From Colwellia sp. (GTDB lineage: Bacteria; Pseudomonadota; Gammaproteobacteria; Enterobacterales; Alteromonadaceae): 64,000 nucleotides of DNA. Positions 42,246 through 51,217 of the stretch are shown here, in pieces. The stretch is taken from positions 1 through 64,000 of the forward strand of contig JALJPB010000001.1 of NCBI GenBank assembly GCA_022969175.1, written 5' to 3'. The notes below the pieces were generated by a model. That model ran no database searches. It was not told the origin of the DNA and saw only the letters and a program-made list of their open reading frames with translations. Within the stretch, counting starts at the first letter, position 1, and each line of letters opens with the position of its first letter. A program made the translations under genes and the position numbers.

Positions 42246-43517
42246 ATGAGAGATACCTCAGGACAAGATGTTCAAATTGAACAAAGCGGTTTGAAAAAAC
42301 CACTGGTAATGAAAGCATTGATTGCGGTAGCGCTTATTGCCGCATTTAGTATTTTTGTTTTACCAAAATTTAATAACATGTTTTCTTCTGACTTAACAAT
42401 AGCAAAAGAGCGTTTACGTTTCGCTATTGTTGAGCAAGGTAACTTACAACGCGATATTGGTGTGCAAGGTAAAATCGTTGCTGCTAATAGCCCAACACTT
42501 TATGCCACTGCACCTGGCATTGTCAGCTTATTTATAAAAGCAGGCGATACCGTCGAGAAAGGCCAAATATTAGCAGAAGTTAATAGCCCCCAACTTAATA
42601 ATCGTTATGCACAAGAGTTAGCCACATTAGAGCAATTAGATCTTGCTGTCGGTCGTCATAAAATTGAAATAAAAACTACTCAGCTTAATGATCAGCAAGC
42701 TATTGAAATGTCTGCTGTAAATTTAGAAGCTGCCAGAGTAAATAAAGAGAGAGCTGAAACAAGTATTCAAAACTCATTAATCAGTAAAAAAGAGCATGAA
42801 GAAAAAATGGCGGAATTTAAACGTGCGTCTTTATCTCATCAGCACGCCAAGCAAAGTTTTGATTTACAAAAAGAGAGCATGGAATTTGAACTTAAAAGCA
42901 AACAATCACAATTGGGCAGACAGCAATATGTGGTTGATGACTTAAAGCGCCAAGTAAGGGAATTAACCTTGTTAGCGCCAACGGCGGGCATTATCGGTAG
43001 TGTCAATATTCGTGAAAAAGACAGCGTGCCAGCCAATACCTCACTTATTACGGTCATTGATTTAAGTGCCTTTGAAGTTGAAGTGAACATTCCAGAAAGT
43101 TTTGCCGATGATTTAGGTGTGGGTCTTGCTAGCGAAATTAGCTTCAACGGTGAAACTCATCAAGGACAAATTATTGCTATTTCACCTGAAGTGACCAATG
43201 GCCAAGTGGTAGGGCGTTTACGTTTTAACGAAGATGTGGTTGCCAATTTACGTCAAAATCAGCGGGTGAGTGCTCGTATATTAATAGAGTCAAAAGAGAA
43301 CATTTTAAAAATACGTCGTGGCGCATTTGTTGAAAGTGGCGGCGGTCGTATTGTTTATCTTGTTAATAATGATAATGCGATACGTAAAAAAGTGACTTTA
43401 GGGGCACGCAGTATTGGAGAAATTGAAGTAGTTTCTGGCTTAAAAGTCGGTGACAAAATAGTGATATCAAGTATTGATATCTTTAATAACCATGAACAAA
43501 TTTATCTGACTAATTAG
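42246..43517 (+). CDS. periplasmic adaptor of an ABC exporter (HlyD/MacA type)
   Basis: A 423-residue adaptor anchored by one N-terminal helix (LVMKALIAVALIAAFSIFVLP). It has lipoyl halves VSLFIKAGDTVEKGQILAEVNSPQL and LLAPTAGIIGSVNIREKDSVPANTS, a coiled coil of about 100 residues between them, then the beta-barrel and membrane-proximal parts (IRRGAFVESGGGRIVYLVN, VVSGLKVGDKIVISS). It is the first gene of the plus-strand export operon under the -24/-12 promoter. The substrate is unknown; related systems export peptides, lipids or siderophores. Confidence 0.9.
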   Translation: MRDTSGQDVQIEQSGLKKPLVMKALIAVALIAAFSIFVLPKFNNMFSSDLTIAKERLRFAIVEQGNLQRDIGVQGKIVAANSPTLYATAPGIVSLFIKAGDTVEKGQILAEVNSPQLNNRYAQELATLEQLDLAVGRHKIEIKTTQLNDQQAIEMSAVNLEAARVNKERAETSIQNSLISKKEHEEKMAEFKRASLSHQHAKQSFDLQKESMEFELKSKQSQLGRQQYVVDDLKRQVRELTLLAPTAGIIGSVNIREKDSVPANTSLITVIDLSAFEVEVNIPESFADDLGVGLASEISFNGETHQGQIIAISPEVTNGQVVGRLRFNEDVVANLRQNQRVSARILIESKENILKIRRGAFVESGGGRIVYLVNNDNAIRKKVTLGARSIGEIEVVSGLKVGDKIVISSIDIFNNHEQIYLTN

Positions 43518-43527
43518 GGGAAAAAAA

Positions 43528-44229
43528 ATGTTAAGAATGGAAAATGTCAGCAAGATATACCGTACAGATTTAGTAGAAACACACGCGCTTCGTAAAGTTG
43601 ACTTACATATTAAAGCCGGTGAATTCGTTTCAGTAACGGGGCCTTCGGGCTCTGGAAAAACAACGTTTTTAAATTTAGCAGGCGCATTAGAAACCTTTGA
43701 AGAAGGTGACTACTTTCTTGATGGCCAAAATGTAAAAGGATTAAGTGATGACAAACTTTCAGAAATACGTAACCAAAAGATCGGATTTATTTTCCAAAGC
43801 TTTAATCTTCTGCCTGATTTACCCCTCTTTGACAATGTGGATGTTCCTCTACGTTATCGCGGTATGAGTGCAAAAGAGCGTAAAGAGCGTATAGAACACG
43901 CTCTTGAAACCGTTGGTTTAGCCTCTCGTATGAAGCATTTACCGACACAACTCTCAGGTGGACAACAACAACGTGTTGCAATTGCCCGAGCTATTGCCGG
44001 TGAGCCAAAGTTTTTATTAGCGGATGAGCCAACCGGTAACTTAGACTCATTGATGGCGCAACAAGTGATGGAATTGCTTGAAGACATCAATAGCAAAGGC
44101 ACCACTATCATTATGGTAACGCATGACGACCAATTAGCACGTCGAGCTCACCGTAATATTCAAATATTCGATGGCCAAGTTAGCGATATTGAAAAAGCCG
44201 TTGCTAACGATGTTATTCGCAGCGCATAG
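43528..44229 (+). CDS. MacB/LolD-type ABC transporter ATPase
   Basis: A 233-residue ATPase with Walker A GPSGSGKTT (K44), signature LSGGQQQRVAIARA, Walker B FLLADEPTGNLDS and H-loop MVTHDDQLA. It begins 10 nt after the adaptor gene with AGGGGAAAAAAA as ribosome site and ends 9 nt before the first permease. It should power the two FtsX-type permeases that follow. It resembles the ATPase at 37735 in motifs but is a different branch of the family, as the surrounding residues show. Confidence 0.92.
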   Translation: MLRMENVSKIYRTDLVETHALRKVDLHIKAGEFVSVTGPSGSGKTTFLNLAGALETFEEGDYFLDGQNVKGLSDDKLSEIRNQKIGFIFQSFNLLPDLPLFDNVDVPLRYRGMSAKERKERIEHALETVGLASRMKHLPTQLSGGQQQRVAIARAIAGEPKFLLADEPTGNLDSLMAQQVMELLEDINSKGTTIIMVTHDDQLARRAHRNIQIFDGQVSDIEKAVANDVIRSA

Positions 44230-44238
44230 GAGCTGAAC

Positions 44239-45597
44239 ATGTTTAACTATAATTTACAGCTTGCATTGAAGAGCTTAAAAGATAGACCTGCTCTTACGTT
44301 TTTAACGATATTAACCATTGCCATCGGTTTAGGTTTATATACCACGATTAAGACCATGAGTTACCAAGGTGGACAAGTGCCACTGGCACATAAAAGTAAG
44401 AATATATTTTTAGTGCAAATGGATAACCGTGAGATCACTGCCGAGGAAGTAACGCATCAATCACGTTTAGTTGATACCACCTATAAAGATACCCTTAATT
44501 TATTGGCGATGGAATTGCCAGGCGTTGAACAAACCTTAAATTGGTATACTTATGGCATTTTAAATGTTGAAGATGAAAACATCAATCCGGTAAGAGCAAC
44601 GGCGAGTGTTACCAGCAGTAACTTTTTTACTATGTTTGAACCGCCTTTTCTTTATGGTAATGGCTGGGACAAAGCAACAGAAAATAATGCTGAAGGTGTT
44701 ATTGTTATCAGTAAGTTGATGAATGACAAACTTTTTGGTGGTAGAAACAGTGTTGGTGAAAATGTTCGAATAGGAACTAATGTACTTCAAATTATTGGTG
44801 TACTCGATGTTTGGCATTTATCTCGGAAGTTTTACGACCGTGGTTTTAGTTCAGGTCGCCCGGATAACTTTTTTATTCCTTATACCTACGCGATAGCTAA
44901 TGAGTTGCCCCGTATAGCTGGATTTGATTGTTGGCAAGCTGATGCTGATATCGCAAGGAGCTTTCGTAATGAAAATACCCAACGCTTACTTAATTCGGAA
45001 TGTGCTTGGGTGACTTTTTGGGCAGAAATTCCAGACGAGCAAATAGAAAATTACCAACAACAGCTAAACAACTATATAGAAGGGCAAAAAGCGTTAGGCC
45101 GCTTTCCTCGTGAAATTCTGACTTATGTCACTAATCTTGATGATCAATTTTCCTACATTAATGGTCGCAATGATTTTATGAATGTATTTTCAATTATTTC
45201 AACCCTATTTTTTGCGGTATGTCTTTTAAATGCTGTTGGAATAATGTTGGCTAAATTTATGCGTAGAACCAAAGAAGTAAGCTTACGCAGAGCTTTAGGT
45301 GCGAAGAAGAAAACTATTATTGCCCAGCATATTATTGAGGTGGTTATTATTGGTTTTTTAGGGGGCTTATTAGGAATTTTTGTCGCGTATTTAGGTTTAC
45401 AGGGGATGATGAATATTCAAATATACTCATCAGACTACACTCGAAGACTTGAAGATTTACAGCCGTTGTTTGCTTTAGATTTTACTATGATAGCTAAGGC
45501 CTTCATTACAGGTATCTCATGTACACTTATTGCTAGTATCTACCCTATTTGGCGACTTTGTAATACTCCGCCAGCTAGCCAATTAAAATCACAATAA
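44239..45597 (+). CDS. FtsX-type ABC transporter permease, first subunit
   Basis: A 452-residue permease with the four-helix MacB topology: helix 1 (LTFLTILTIAIGLGLYTTI), a long periplasmic domain (about 45-300) and three C-terminal helices with MRRTKEVSLRRALGAKKKTIIAQH, the coupling motif to the ATPase. It is followed 11 nt later by a second, diverged permease, so the transporter is likely a heterodimer. The periplasmic region contains cysteines (GFDCWQAD, NSECAWV) that may form a disulfide. Confidence 0.88.
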   Translation: MFNYNLQLALKSLKDRPALTFLTILTIAIGLGLYTTIKTMSYQGGQVPLAHKSKNIFLVQMDNREITAEEVTHQSRLVDTTYKDTLNLLAMELPGVEQTLNWYTYGILNVEDENINPVRATASVTSSNFFTMFEPPFLYGNGWDKATENNAEGVIVISKLMNDKLFGGRNSVGENVRIGTNVLQIIGVLDVWHLSRKFYDRGFSSGRPDNFFIPYTYAIANELPRIAGFDCWQADADIARSFRNENTQRLLNSECAWVTFWAEIPDEQIENYQQQLNNYIEGQKALGRFPREILTYVTNLDDQFSYINGRNDFMNVFSIISTLFFAVCLLNAVGIMLAKFMRRTKEVSLRRALGAKKKTIIAQHIIEVVIIGFLGGLLGIFVAYLGLQGMMNIQIYSSDYTRRLEDLQPLFALDFTMIAKAFITGISCTLIASIYPIWRLCNTPPASQLKSQ

Positions 45598-45608
45598 GGA
45601 GAAAAAAC

Positions 45609-46826
45609 ATGGATATTAAACCAATTTTTCTTAGCTTAAAACAAAATAAATTTATGACGATTTTAATGATTGTTCAAATCGCATTTACCATGGGGGTATT
45701 GAGTAGTTCAGTACTTGTAGCTACAGATACCTTACGAGAATGGGGCATGGATTCAGGTATTCCACACGAAGATATTATTCGTATTTCGCCTGAATTCTTT
45801 GATGAAAACCAAGATATTGGTCAAGCCTTAGTGAAAGATATTGAACGTGTTAAACAAATGGCTAATGTCATCAATGTGGCTCCTTCAAATGCTGTGCCTT
45901 TTACTGCAGAGAATATGATCAATGTTTATTTAACTGCCGAAGAAGATGCGCAAGAATACAAGACCGTTGTTTTTCATTCGGATGAAAATATCTTTGATGT
46001 TTTGCAACTTTCACTTATCGACGGACGAATGTTAACAGCGAGTGACGTTATCAGAGGGGAAGAAGGCACAACCCCAGAAAACGCTTCACAAGTAATGATC
46101 AGTCAAGCGATGGCGACAGCCTTGTTTGGTGAACAAGCAGCTGTTGGTCAAACTATTTGGTTAGCTAAAAGCTCAGATCCAGTACAAGTTGTTGGTACTT
46201 ACAGTAACTTTATGACAGGTGAACGATTAAATGGTAGAGGGAAATCTTATCAATCAATTATTCGTCCACAAGTAAAATGGAGCCAAGCCCGTCAACCTAA
46301 TTATTTAATTAGGGTCGAGCAAGGTAAAGCCACTGCAATGTTAGAAGATATTATTGATGTTTTCTACCTTGAACGTGGTCGTTATATTAATAGCAGTGAA
46401 TTATTAAAACGTACCCAAAAGCGGATGTATGATGGTCGTGGTAGTCGTGCTTTAACCATGTTAGTTATCAGTGTTATTTTATTAATAATTACTGGATTAG
46501 GTATGACTGGTTTAACGGCTTTTCAAGTGACACAAAAGAGCAAACAAATCGGTACTCGTCGTGCGTTAGGTGCTAAAAAGAGTGATATTATGCGTTATTT
46601 CTTAACCGAAAATAGTATTATTACCATCATAGGGTTATTAATTGGTGTGCTAGTTACACTGACCATTACTTTTGAGTTATCTGAGCAAGCTAGTCAAAAC
46701 TTTATGAACCTTAGTGTATTATTGTTAACAGGTTTAGTCATGTGGTTAGTTAATATTTTAGCGGTATGGTTTCCTGCAAAACGTGCTGCTAATATTGATC
46801 CCGCCATAGTTACCCGTAGTTCATAG
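45609..46826 (+). CDS. FtsX-type ABC transporter permease, second subunit
   Basis: A 405-residue permease of the same superfamily. Helix 1 is MTILMIVQIAFTMGVLSSSVLVA, the periplasmic domain spans about 45-270, and the last three helices follow TQKSKQIGTRRALGAKKSDIMRYFL. It is shorter than its partner and only distantly similar. The ribosome site is AAGGAGAAAAAAC before ATG 45609. A 12-bp inverted repeat follows the stop, before the regulator gene. Confidence 0.88.
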   Translation: MDIKPIFLSLKQNKFMTILMIVQIAFTMGVLSSSVLVATDTLREWGMDSGIPHEDIIRISPEFFDENQDIGQALVKDIERVKQMANVINVAPSNAVPFTAENMINVYLTAEEDAQEYKTVVFHSDENIFDVLQLSLIDGRMLTASDVIRGEEGTTPENASQVMISQAMATALFGEQAAVGQTIWLAKSSDPVQVVGTYSNFMTGERLNGRGKSYQSIIRPQVKWSQARQPNYLIRVEQGKATAMLEDIIDVFYLERGRYINSSELLKRTQKRMYDGRGSRALTMLVISVILLIITGLGMTGLTAFQVTQKSKQIGTRRALGAKKSDIMRYFLTENSIITIIGLLIGVLVTLTITFELSEQASQNFMNLSVLLLTGLVMWLVNILAVWFPAKRAANIDPAIVTRSS

Positions 46827-46839
46827 GTCATTGAGTAAA

Positions 46840-46886
46840 TACCAACTTAAGTAAACAGAGTTTCAACTCATCCGCTTAAGTTGGTA
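46840..46886. other. 12-bp inverted repeat between exporter and regulator genes
   Basis: TACCAACTTAAG (46840-46851) and its exact complement CTTAAGTTGGTA (46875-46886) enclose a 23-nt loop. No T-run follows. It may weaken transcription into the regulator genes, protect the upstream mRNA or be an operator. Confidence 0.5.
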
Positions 46887-46921
46887 GACTATGCCATCAA
46901 ATTTAAGGATAAACCCGATCA

Positions 46922-48265
46922 ATGAAAGCTCGAATATTAGTTATTGATGACAACCCAGATATTGCACATGCCCTAAAGGTATTATTTACCATTAATAATA
47001 TTGATTGTGAGCACCAACTAACGCCTGAGTTAGGATTAGCGGCTTTATCTGAAGAACATTATGACTTAGTGATGCAGGATATGAATTTCACCAAAGATAC
47101 TACCTCTGGCGAAGAAGGCATTGAGCTATTTAATGAAATTCGCCAACACTTTGATGACTTGCCTATTATTCTAATGACGGCGTGGACCCACCTAGAAACA
47201 GCAGTCGATTTGGTGAAATTGGGAGCAAGTGACTACATAGGTAAACCTTGGGACGATGATAAGTTAATTGTCACCGTGAATAACCTGCTAGAACTTGGTG
47301 AGTTGCAGCACGCTCAACGTAGCTCTGCAATAAAGCACAATAAACAACGCCAAGCATTAGCTGATAAATACGATTTGTGTGGCTTACGCTTTCAAAGCGA
47401 TGCAATGTTTAATTTATTACAAATTACCACTCAAATTGCTCATGCTGACGTATCGGTATTAATTACTGGTCCCAATGGCGCGGGTAAAGAAAAAATTGCT
47501 GAAATAGTACAGGCTAACTCAAGTTGTAAAACGGGTCCTTTTATCAAAGTAAATGTTGGCGCTTTATCGCCAGAATTAATGGCAGCAGAGCTATTTGGCG
47601 CAGAAGCGGGATCATATACCGGTATCACTAAAAGGCGTATTGGTCGTTTTGAATTAGCTGATCAGGGCACTTTGTTTTTAGATGAAATTGGTAATTTATC
47701 ACTCGACGGTCAAGCAAAACTGTTAAGGGTATTAGAAACCGGCGAGTTTGAACGCATAGGCGGCAGTGAAACGATAAAAGTTAAAGTACGCATTATCAGT
47801 GCTACCAATACCGATATTAAAGCGGCAATTATTAAAGGTAGTTTCAGAGAAGATTTATATTATCGACTCAATGTTATTGAGTTGCCATTAACCGCATTAA
47901 ATCAAAGAAAAGCAGATATTTTACCTTTAGCTGAACTCTTTTTGGCTAATCAATTTCAACTCACCGAAATGGCATCTCAAACCCTCAAACATTATGCTTG
48001 GCCTGGCAATATTCGAGAGCTTAAAAATGTTATGCAAAGAGCATCGTTGTTAGCAACAGACAAGCTTATCGATTGTGATGTGCTTGGCATAGAAGTAGAT
48101 CTACCCAATACCATGATGCAAAAAGGTAATGACGAAGTAACCGAAGGTGAAATTAATGCTGCTCTTGATAATGCCAGTGGTGTGGTTTCGGAAGCGGCAA
48201 AACAATTAGGATTAAGTCGCTCTGCTCTTTACCGTCGCATGAAGAAATTTGAGATAACGCTTTAA
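46922..48265 (+). CDS. sigma-54-dependent response regulator (NtrC family)
   Basis: A 447-residue transcription activator. Receiver domain: D9-D10, phosphoacceptor D53 (VMQDMNF), T86 and K108. AAA+ domain: Walker A GPNGAGKE (183-190), Walker B GTLFLDEIG (D254-E255), arginine-finger region FREDLYYRLNV. A C-terminal Fis-type helix-turn-helix (AAKQLGLSRSALYRRMKKF) binds DNA. The sigma-54-contacting loop, normally GAFTGA, reads GSYTGI at 230-235, an unusual variant. The likely target is the -24/-12 promoter at 42155 of its own operon. The histidine kinase follows. Confidence 0.9.
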   Translation: MKARILVIDDNPDIAHALKVLFTINNIDCEHQLTPELGLAALSEEHYDLVMQDMNFTKDTTSGEEGIELFNEIRQHFDDLPIILMTAWTHLETAVDLVKLGASDYIGKPWDDDKLIVTVNNLLELGELQHAQRSSAIKHNKQRQALADKYDLCGLRFQSDAMFNLLQITTQIAHADVSVLITGPNGAGKEKIAEIVQANSSCKTGPFIKVNVGALSPELMAAELFGAEAGSYTGITKRRIGRFELADQGTLFLDEIGNLSLDGQAKLLRVLETGEFERIGGSETIKVKVRIISATNTDIKAAIIKGSFREDLYYRLNVIELPLTALNQRKADILPLAELFLANQFQLTEMASQTLKHYAWPGNIRELKNVMQRASLLATDKLIDCDVLGIEVDLPNTMMQKGNDEVTEGEINAALDNASGVVSEAAKQLGLSRSALYRRMKKFEITL

Positions 48266-48352
48266 AAAACTTTAGTAAAAATTTAGAGTATTATTTATCA
48301 GTAAAAATTTACTGGTGAACTTTAATGGTACAGCAGTAATGGTAAGGAAATA

Positions 48353-49666
48353 ATGGCAAAAAAATCGTTGTTCAAACGTTTGTTCCTCAGTGTAATGAGT
48401 CTTATCTTATTATATGGATTTTTGTTAATTGAGTTATTAGCAGAACATGCTTTTTTCTCCCTTGCCCCGTTAGGTTTAACCTTAAGTGTATTTATTGCAT
48501 TGCACTTTATTTTTAAGTGGCAATTAGCGCCATTGAGTAAGTCACTTGAAGCAATAGAAAATGGTATTAGTGCCTTTAAGGATAATGACTTTAGTTTAAC
48601 CATACACAACCAACACTTTATTGAGATCGAGCAATTAGTTACTATCTATAACGACCTGGCTAATACCTTACGTAGTGAACGTATGGAAATTTTTCAACGT
48701 GAATTACTGCTTGATACCGTTATTCAAAGTACCCCCGTAGCGTTAGTACTGACTAATAAAAATGGCAGTATTGTTTATAGTAATATCGCGGCAAGACAGT
48801 TATTAAAGCAAAATAAAAAAATAGAAGGAGCAAACTACTCAAAACTTCAACACTATTTACCTGCGGCACTGCAAAAAGCAACGGCAGCGCTAACAACAGG
48901 ATTAATTACCGATAATGACAGTGATCAGTCGGTAATTTATAATGTGGATTGTCGTCAGTTTTTACTCAATGGCCGAGAGCATTTACTGTATTTGTATAAA
49001 GATATGACACTTGAAATATCTCGTAAGGAAAGCGATATGTGGAAGCAAGTTATTCGCTTAATTAGCCATGAACTTAATAATTCCCTCGCGCCTATTTCAT
49101 CTTTAACCCGTTCTGCACAAAAAATTGTTAAACAACCTGAACATCTCCATATGCTTGATGAAGTATTAGAAACTATTGGCAACCGAGCTCACCACTTACA
49201 TGATTTTATTAGCCAGTATGCAAAGTTTGCTCGACTACCAAAACCTCAGAAAAAAACGGTGAATTTATCTCAATTTTTCAAACAAATTAAAACGCTAACT
49301 GATATTACTTGTCATTTTAATGTCATTAGAGAAATTGCTAATTTCGATCCTGGTCAAATTGAACAAGTGGTCATAAACTTAATTAAAAATGCCAAAGAAT
49401 CTGGCTCAGAGTTGTCAAAAGTAGAGTTCAGTTTAACGCAGCAAGCTAATCTAATAAACTTCATTGTTGTTGACCGAGGAACAGGATTAACAGAGGTTCA
49501 ACAAAAACAAGCGCTATTACCCTTCTTTACCACTAAACAGACGGGTACTGGCATAGGGTTAGCACTGTGTAATGAAATTGTCAGTGGTCACGAAGCTAAA
49601 TTACGTTTGGTTAATCGTGATGGTGGCGGTTTGTCTGTGAGTTTCAGTTTAGATTTGACAAAATAA
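48353..49666 (+). CDS. sensor histidine kinase
   Basis: A 437-residue membrane kinase. Two N-terminal helices (LFLSVMSLILLYGFLLI and FSLAPLGLTLSVFIALHFIF) have almost no periplasmic loop between them, so the signal is probably sensed in or through the membrane. A HAMP-like linker and a PAS-like domain (about 115-220) follow. The dimerisation box is LISHELNNSLAPI with H239; the ATP-binding domain has VINLIKNAKESG (N box), DRGTGL and GTGIGLALCNEIV. It should phosphorylate the upstream regulator. The small sensing loop and link to an exporter resemble antimicrobial-peptide-detection modules, which is only an analogy. Confidence 0.88.
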   Translation: MAKKSLFKRLFLSVMSLILLYGFLLIELLAEHAFFSLAPLGLTLSVFIALHFIFKWQLAPLSKSLEAIENGISAFKDNDFSLTIHNQHFIEIEQLVTIYNDLANTLRSERMEIFQRELLLDTVIQSTPVALVLTNKNGSIVYSNIAARQLLKQNKKIEGANYSKLQHYLPAALQKATAALTTGLITDNDSDQSVIYNVDCRQFLLNGREHLLYLYKDMTLEISRKESDMWKQVIRLISHELNNSLAPISSLTRSAQKIVKQPEHLHMLDEVLETIGNRAHHLHDFISQYAKFARLPKPQKKTVNLSQFFKQIKTLTDITCHFNVIREIANFDPGQIEQVVINLIKNAKESGSELSKVEFSLTQQANLINFIVVDRGTGLTEVQQKQALLPFFTTKQTGTGIGLALCNEIVSGHEAKLRLVNRDGGGLSVSFSLDLTK

Positions 49667-49679
49667 TGATGGGGCGTGC

Positions 49680-49720
49680 AGTAGGTTTAGCGATAATATT
49701 ATTTTATCGCTAAACCTACT
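49680..49720. terminator. perfect 17-bp inverted repeat, likely bidirectional terminator
   Basis: AGTAGGTTTAGCGATAA (49680-49696) and its exact complement (49704-49720) flank TATTATT. It lies in the 95-bp gap between the convergent kinase and cvfB genes, 13 bp after the kinase stop. There is no clear T-run, so termination is inferred from position and stem strength. Confidence 0.55.
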
Positions 49721-49761
49721 ACTGAATTATCGCTAAGTTATCTCTATACAGGCTTTAATGT

Positions 49762-50595
49762 TTATTTAACTAATCTTAGACCATCTTTACCAATGGTTAT
49801 CAGCCCTTTTTTCATCAAGTTACCTGCAGTTGATTTAAACGTTTTTTTACTTACGCCTAGTATACGTTGAATCATTTCTGGTGCACTTTTATCATGTAAC
49901 GGAAGGAAACCATCGTTATCCGTTATTTGAGCTAATAACTTTTCACTAAAGTCCATTACTTTACGTTCACCAGTACGAGTGAGTGATAAATCTATCCGTT
50001 CATCACCACGGATTTGTTTGATGTAACCGGTGATTTTTTTACCTATACGTAATGGTTGGAATATCTCATTGTCGTACAACAATCCCCAGTGTTGATTGTT
50101 AATAATCGCTTTAAAACCTAAATCAGTTTTATTGCCAATAATTAATTCAACTTTGTCACCCTTATTATATTCAGCCGGCCAGATATCAATAAATTTATCT
50201 AGTTTACTTGAGGCAACTAATCGCTCGGTAGTTAAATCGAGAAATATTCTAACCAGGTAGTATTTACCTTCTTCCATGGCGGTGTGTTGTTGATTAAAAG
50301 GCACTAATAAATCTTTAGGCAATCCCCAGTCTAAAAATGCACCCATTTTATTGGTTTGTATAACTTTAAGTGAAACAAACTCACCTACTTGGCCTAGTGG
50401 TGTTGTCGTGGTGGCAATAACACGCTCAGCGGAGTCAACGTATAAAAAAATGGTTAACTTATCGTTAACTTTACAGTTCTCTGGCACTTGGCGATTAGGC
50501 AATAAAACCTCACCTAATTCGCCAGCGTTTAAATACGCGCCAGTGTCGGTAATTGCGATAACTTCAAGAGTGTTAAATTTGCCAATGTCTGCCAT
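49762..50595 (-). CDS. cvfB: CvfB family S1 RNA-binding protein
   Basis: A 277-residue protein of the CvfB/YitL family: three S1-like OB domains and a C-terminal winged-helix. Recognisable parts are FNTLEVIAITDTGAYLNAGELGEVLLP (S1-1), EFVSLKVIQTNKMGAFLDWGLPKDLLVP (S1-2), YNKGDKVELIIGNKTDLGFKAI (S1-3) and FLPLHDKSAPEMIQRILGVSKKTFKSTAGNLMKKGLI (winged helix). CvfB influences virulence-factor RNA levels in Staphylococcus; the gammaproteobacterial role is less clear. It is followed by no gene on its strand and preceded by the TerB-like gene 50 bp upstream. Confidence 0.85.
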   Translation of the reverse strand: MADIGKFNTLEVIAITDTGAYLNAGELGEVLLPNRQVPENCKVNDKLTIFLYVDSAERVIATTTTPLGQVGEFVSLKVIQTNKMGAFLDWGLPKDLLVPFNQQHTAMEEGKYYLVRIFLDLTTERLVASSKLDKFIDIWPAEYNKGDKVELIIGNKTDLGFKAIINNQHWGLLYDNEIFQPLRIGKKITGYIKQIRGDERIDLSLTRTGERKVMDFSEKLLAQITDNDGFLPLHDKSAPEMIQRILGVSKKTFKSTAGNLMKKGLITIGKDGLRLVK

Positions 50596-50645
50596 AGGAA
50601 TTGTTGCCGTAGAAATGAAATAGGTAATATAGCCGCTATTGTAAC

Positions 50646-51101
50646 CTAACTAGAACTGGGTGTAGAGTCTATTTTAACTTGAATGTATTCGCCGTGATTC
50701 AAGTGAAGTAAGTCGGCAATCTTCCGTATAATGTGTTCTTCAATGCTTGCTAGTTCGCCATCGGCATAAGCTATTTTCCATAAAAGTGCGACAATGTTCA
50801 TGCGTTGTTCTAGGGTATAATGTTGATTAACTTTGCTGGTAAATTGATAAAAATCAGTGGCACTTTCACTTAATTGAATGGCAGACGTTAATATTTCTGA
50901 TACTTCCTGGTCAGATAAACAAAAAGTGTGTTTCATTACTTCGGATAATTTATCTTGTTCTTCATTACTTAGTTCACCGTCTGCACGCATGACTTCACAT
51001 AATAAAACCGCACAAGCTAGCTCTAAAGAAAGTGGCTCATTTTCTTGTTGTTGGCTGTCAATGGCGAGTGATTTGAAAAATAGGGATAATCTAGAAAGCA
51101 T
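50646..51101 (-). CDS. TerB-like helical protein
   Basis: A 151-residue cytosolic helical protein with the TerB/DjlA-type repeat LACAVLLCEVMRADGELSNEEQDKL and LWKIAYADGELASIEEHIIRKIADLL; the repeated ADGE motif is characteristic and can bind metal in TerB. Standalone TerB-like proteins are common in gammaproteobacteria near cvfB-type genes and have no defined role; tellurite resistance should not be assumed. The start codon lies within a 13-bp stem listed separately, which suggests control of translation. Confidence 0.8.
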   Translation of the reverse strand: MLSRLSLFFKSLAIDSQQQENEPLSLELACAVLLCEVMRADGELSNEEQDKLSEVMKHTFCLSDQEVSEILTSAIQLSESATDFYQFTSKVNQHYTLEQRMNIVALLWKIAYADGELASIEEHIIRKIADLLHLNHGEYIQVKIDSTPSSS

Positions 51102-51143
51102 AATATCTCAAAGCTGATGAATACTTGATAAGATATTATGCTT
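51096..51143 (-). promoter_or_regulatory. hairpin that contains the TerB-like start codon
   Basis: AAGCATAATATCT (51096-51108) and its exact complement AGATATTATGCTT (51131-51143) form a 13-bp, AT-rich stem with a 22-nt loop. In the minus-strand mRNA the ATG of the TerB-like gene (51101-51099) lies within the second arm. Ribosome access would depend on melting this stem. Confidence 0.6.
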
Positions 51144-51217
51144 TTAAACACTCATTACAATAGAGGATTTAATAAAAATTGTTGCTGAGTGTTAATGCTT
51201 GGTAATTGAGATGTCAG

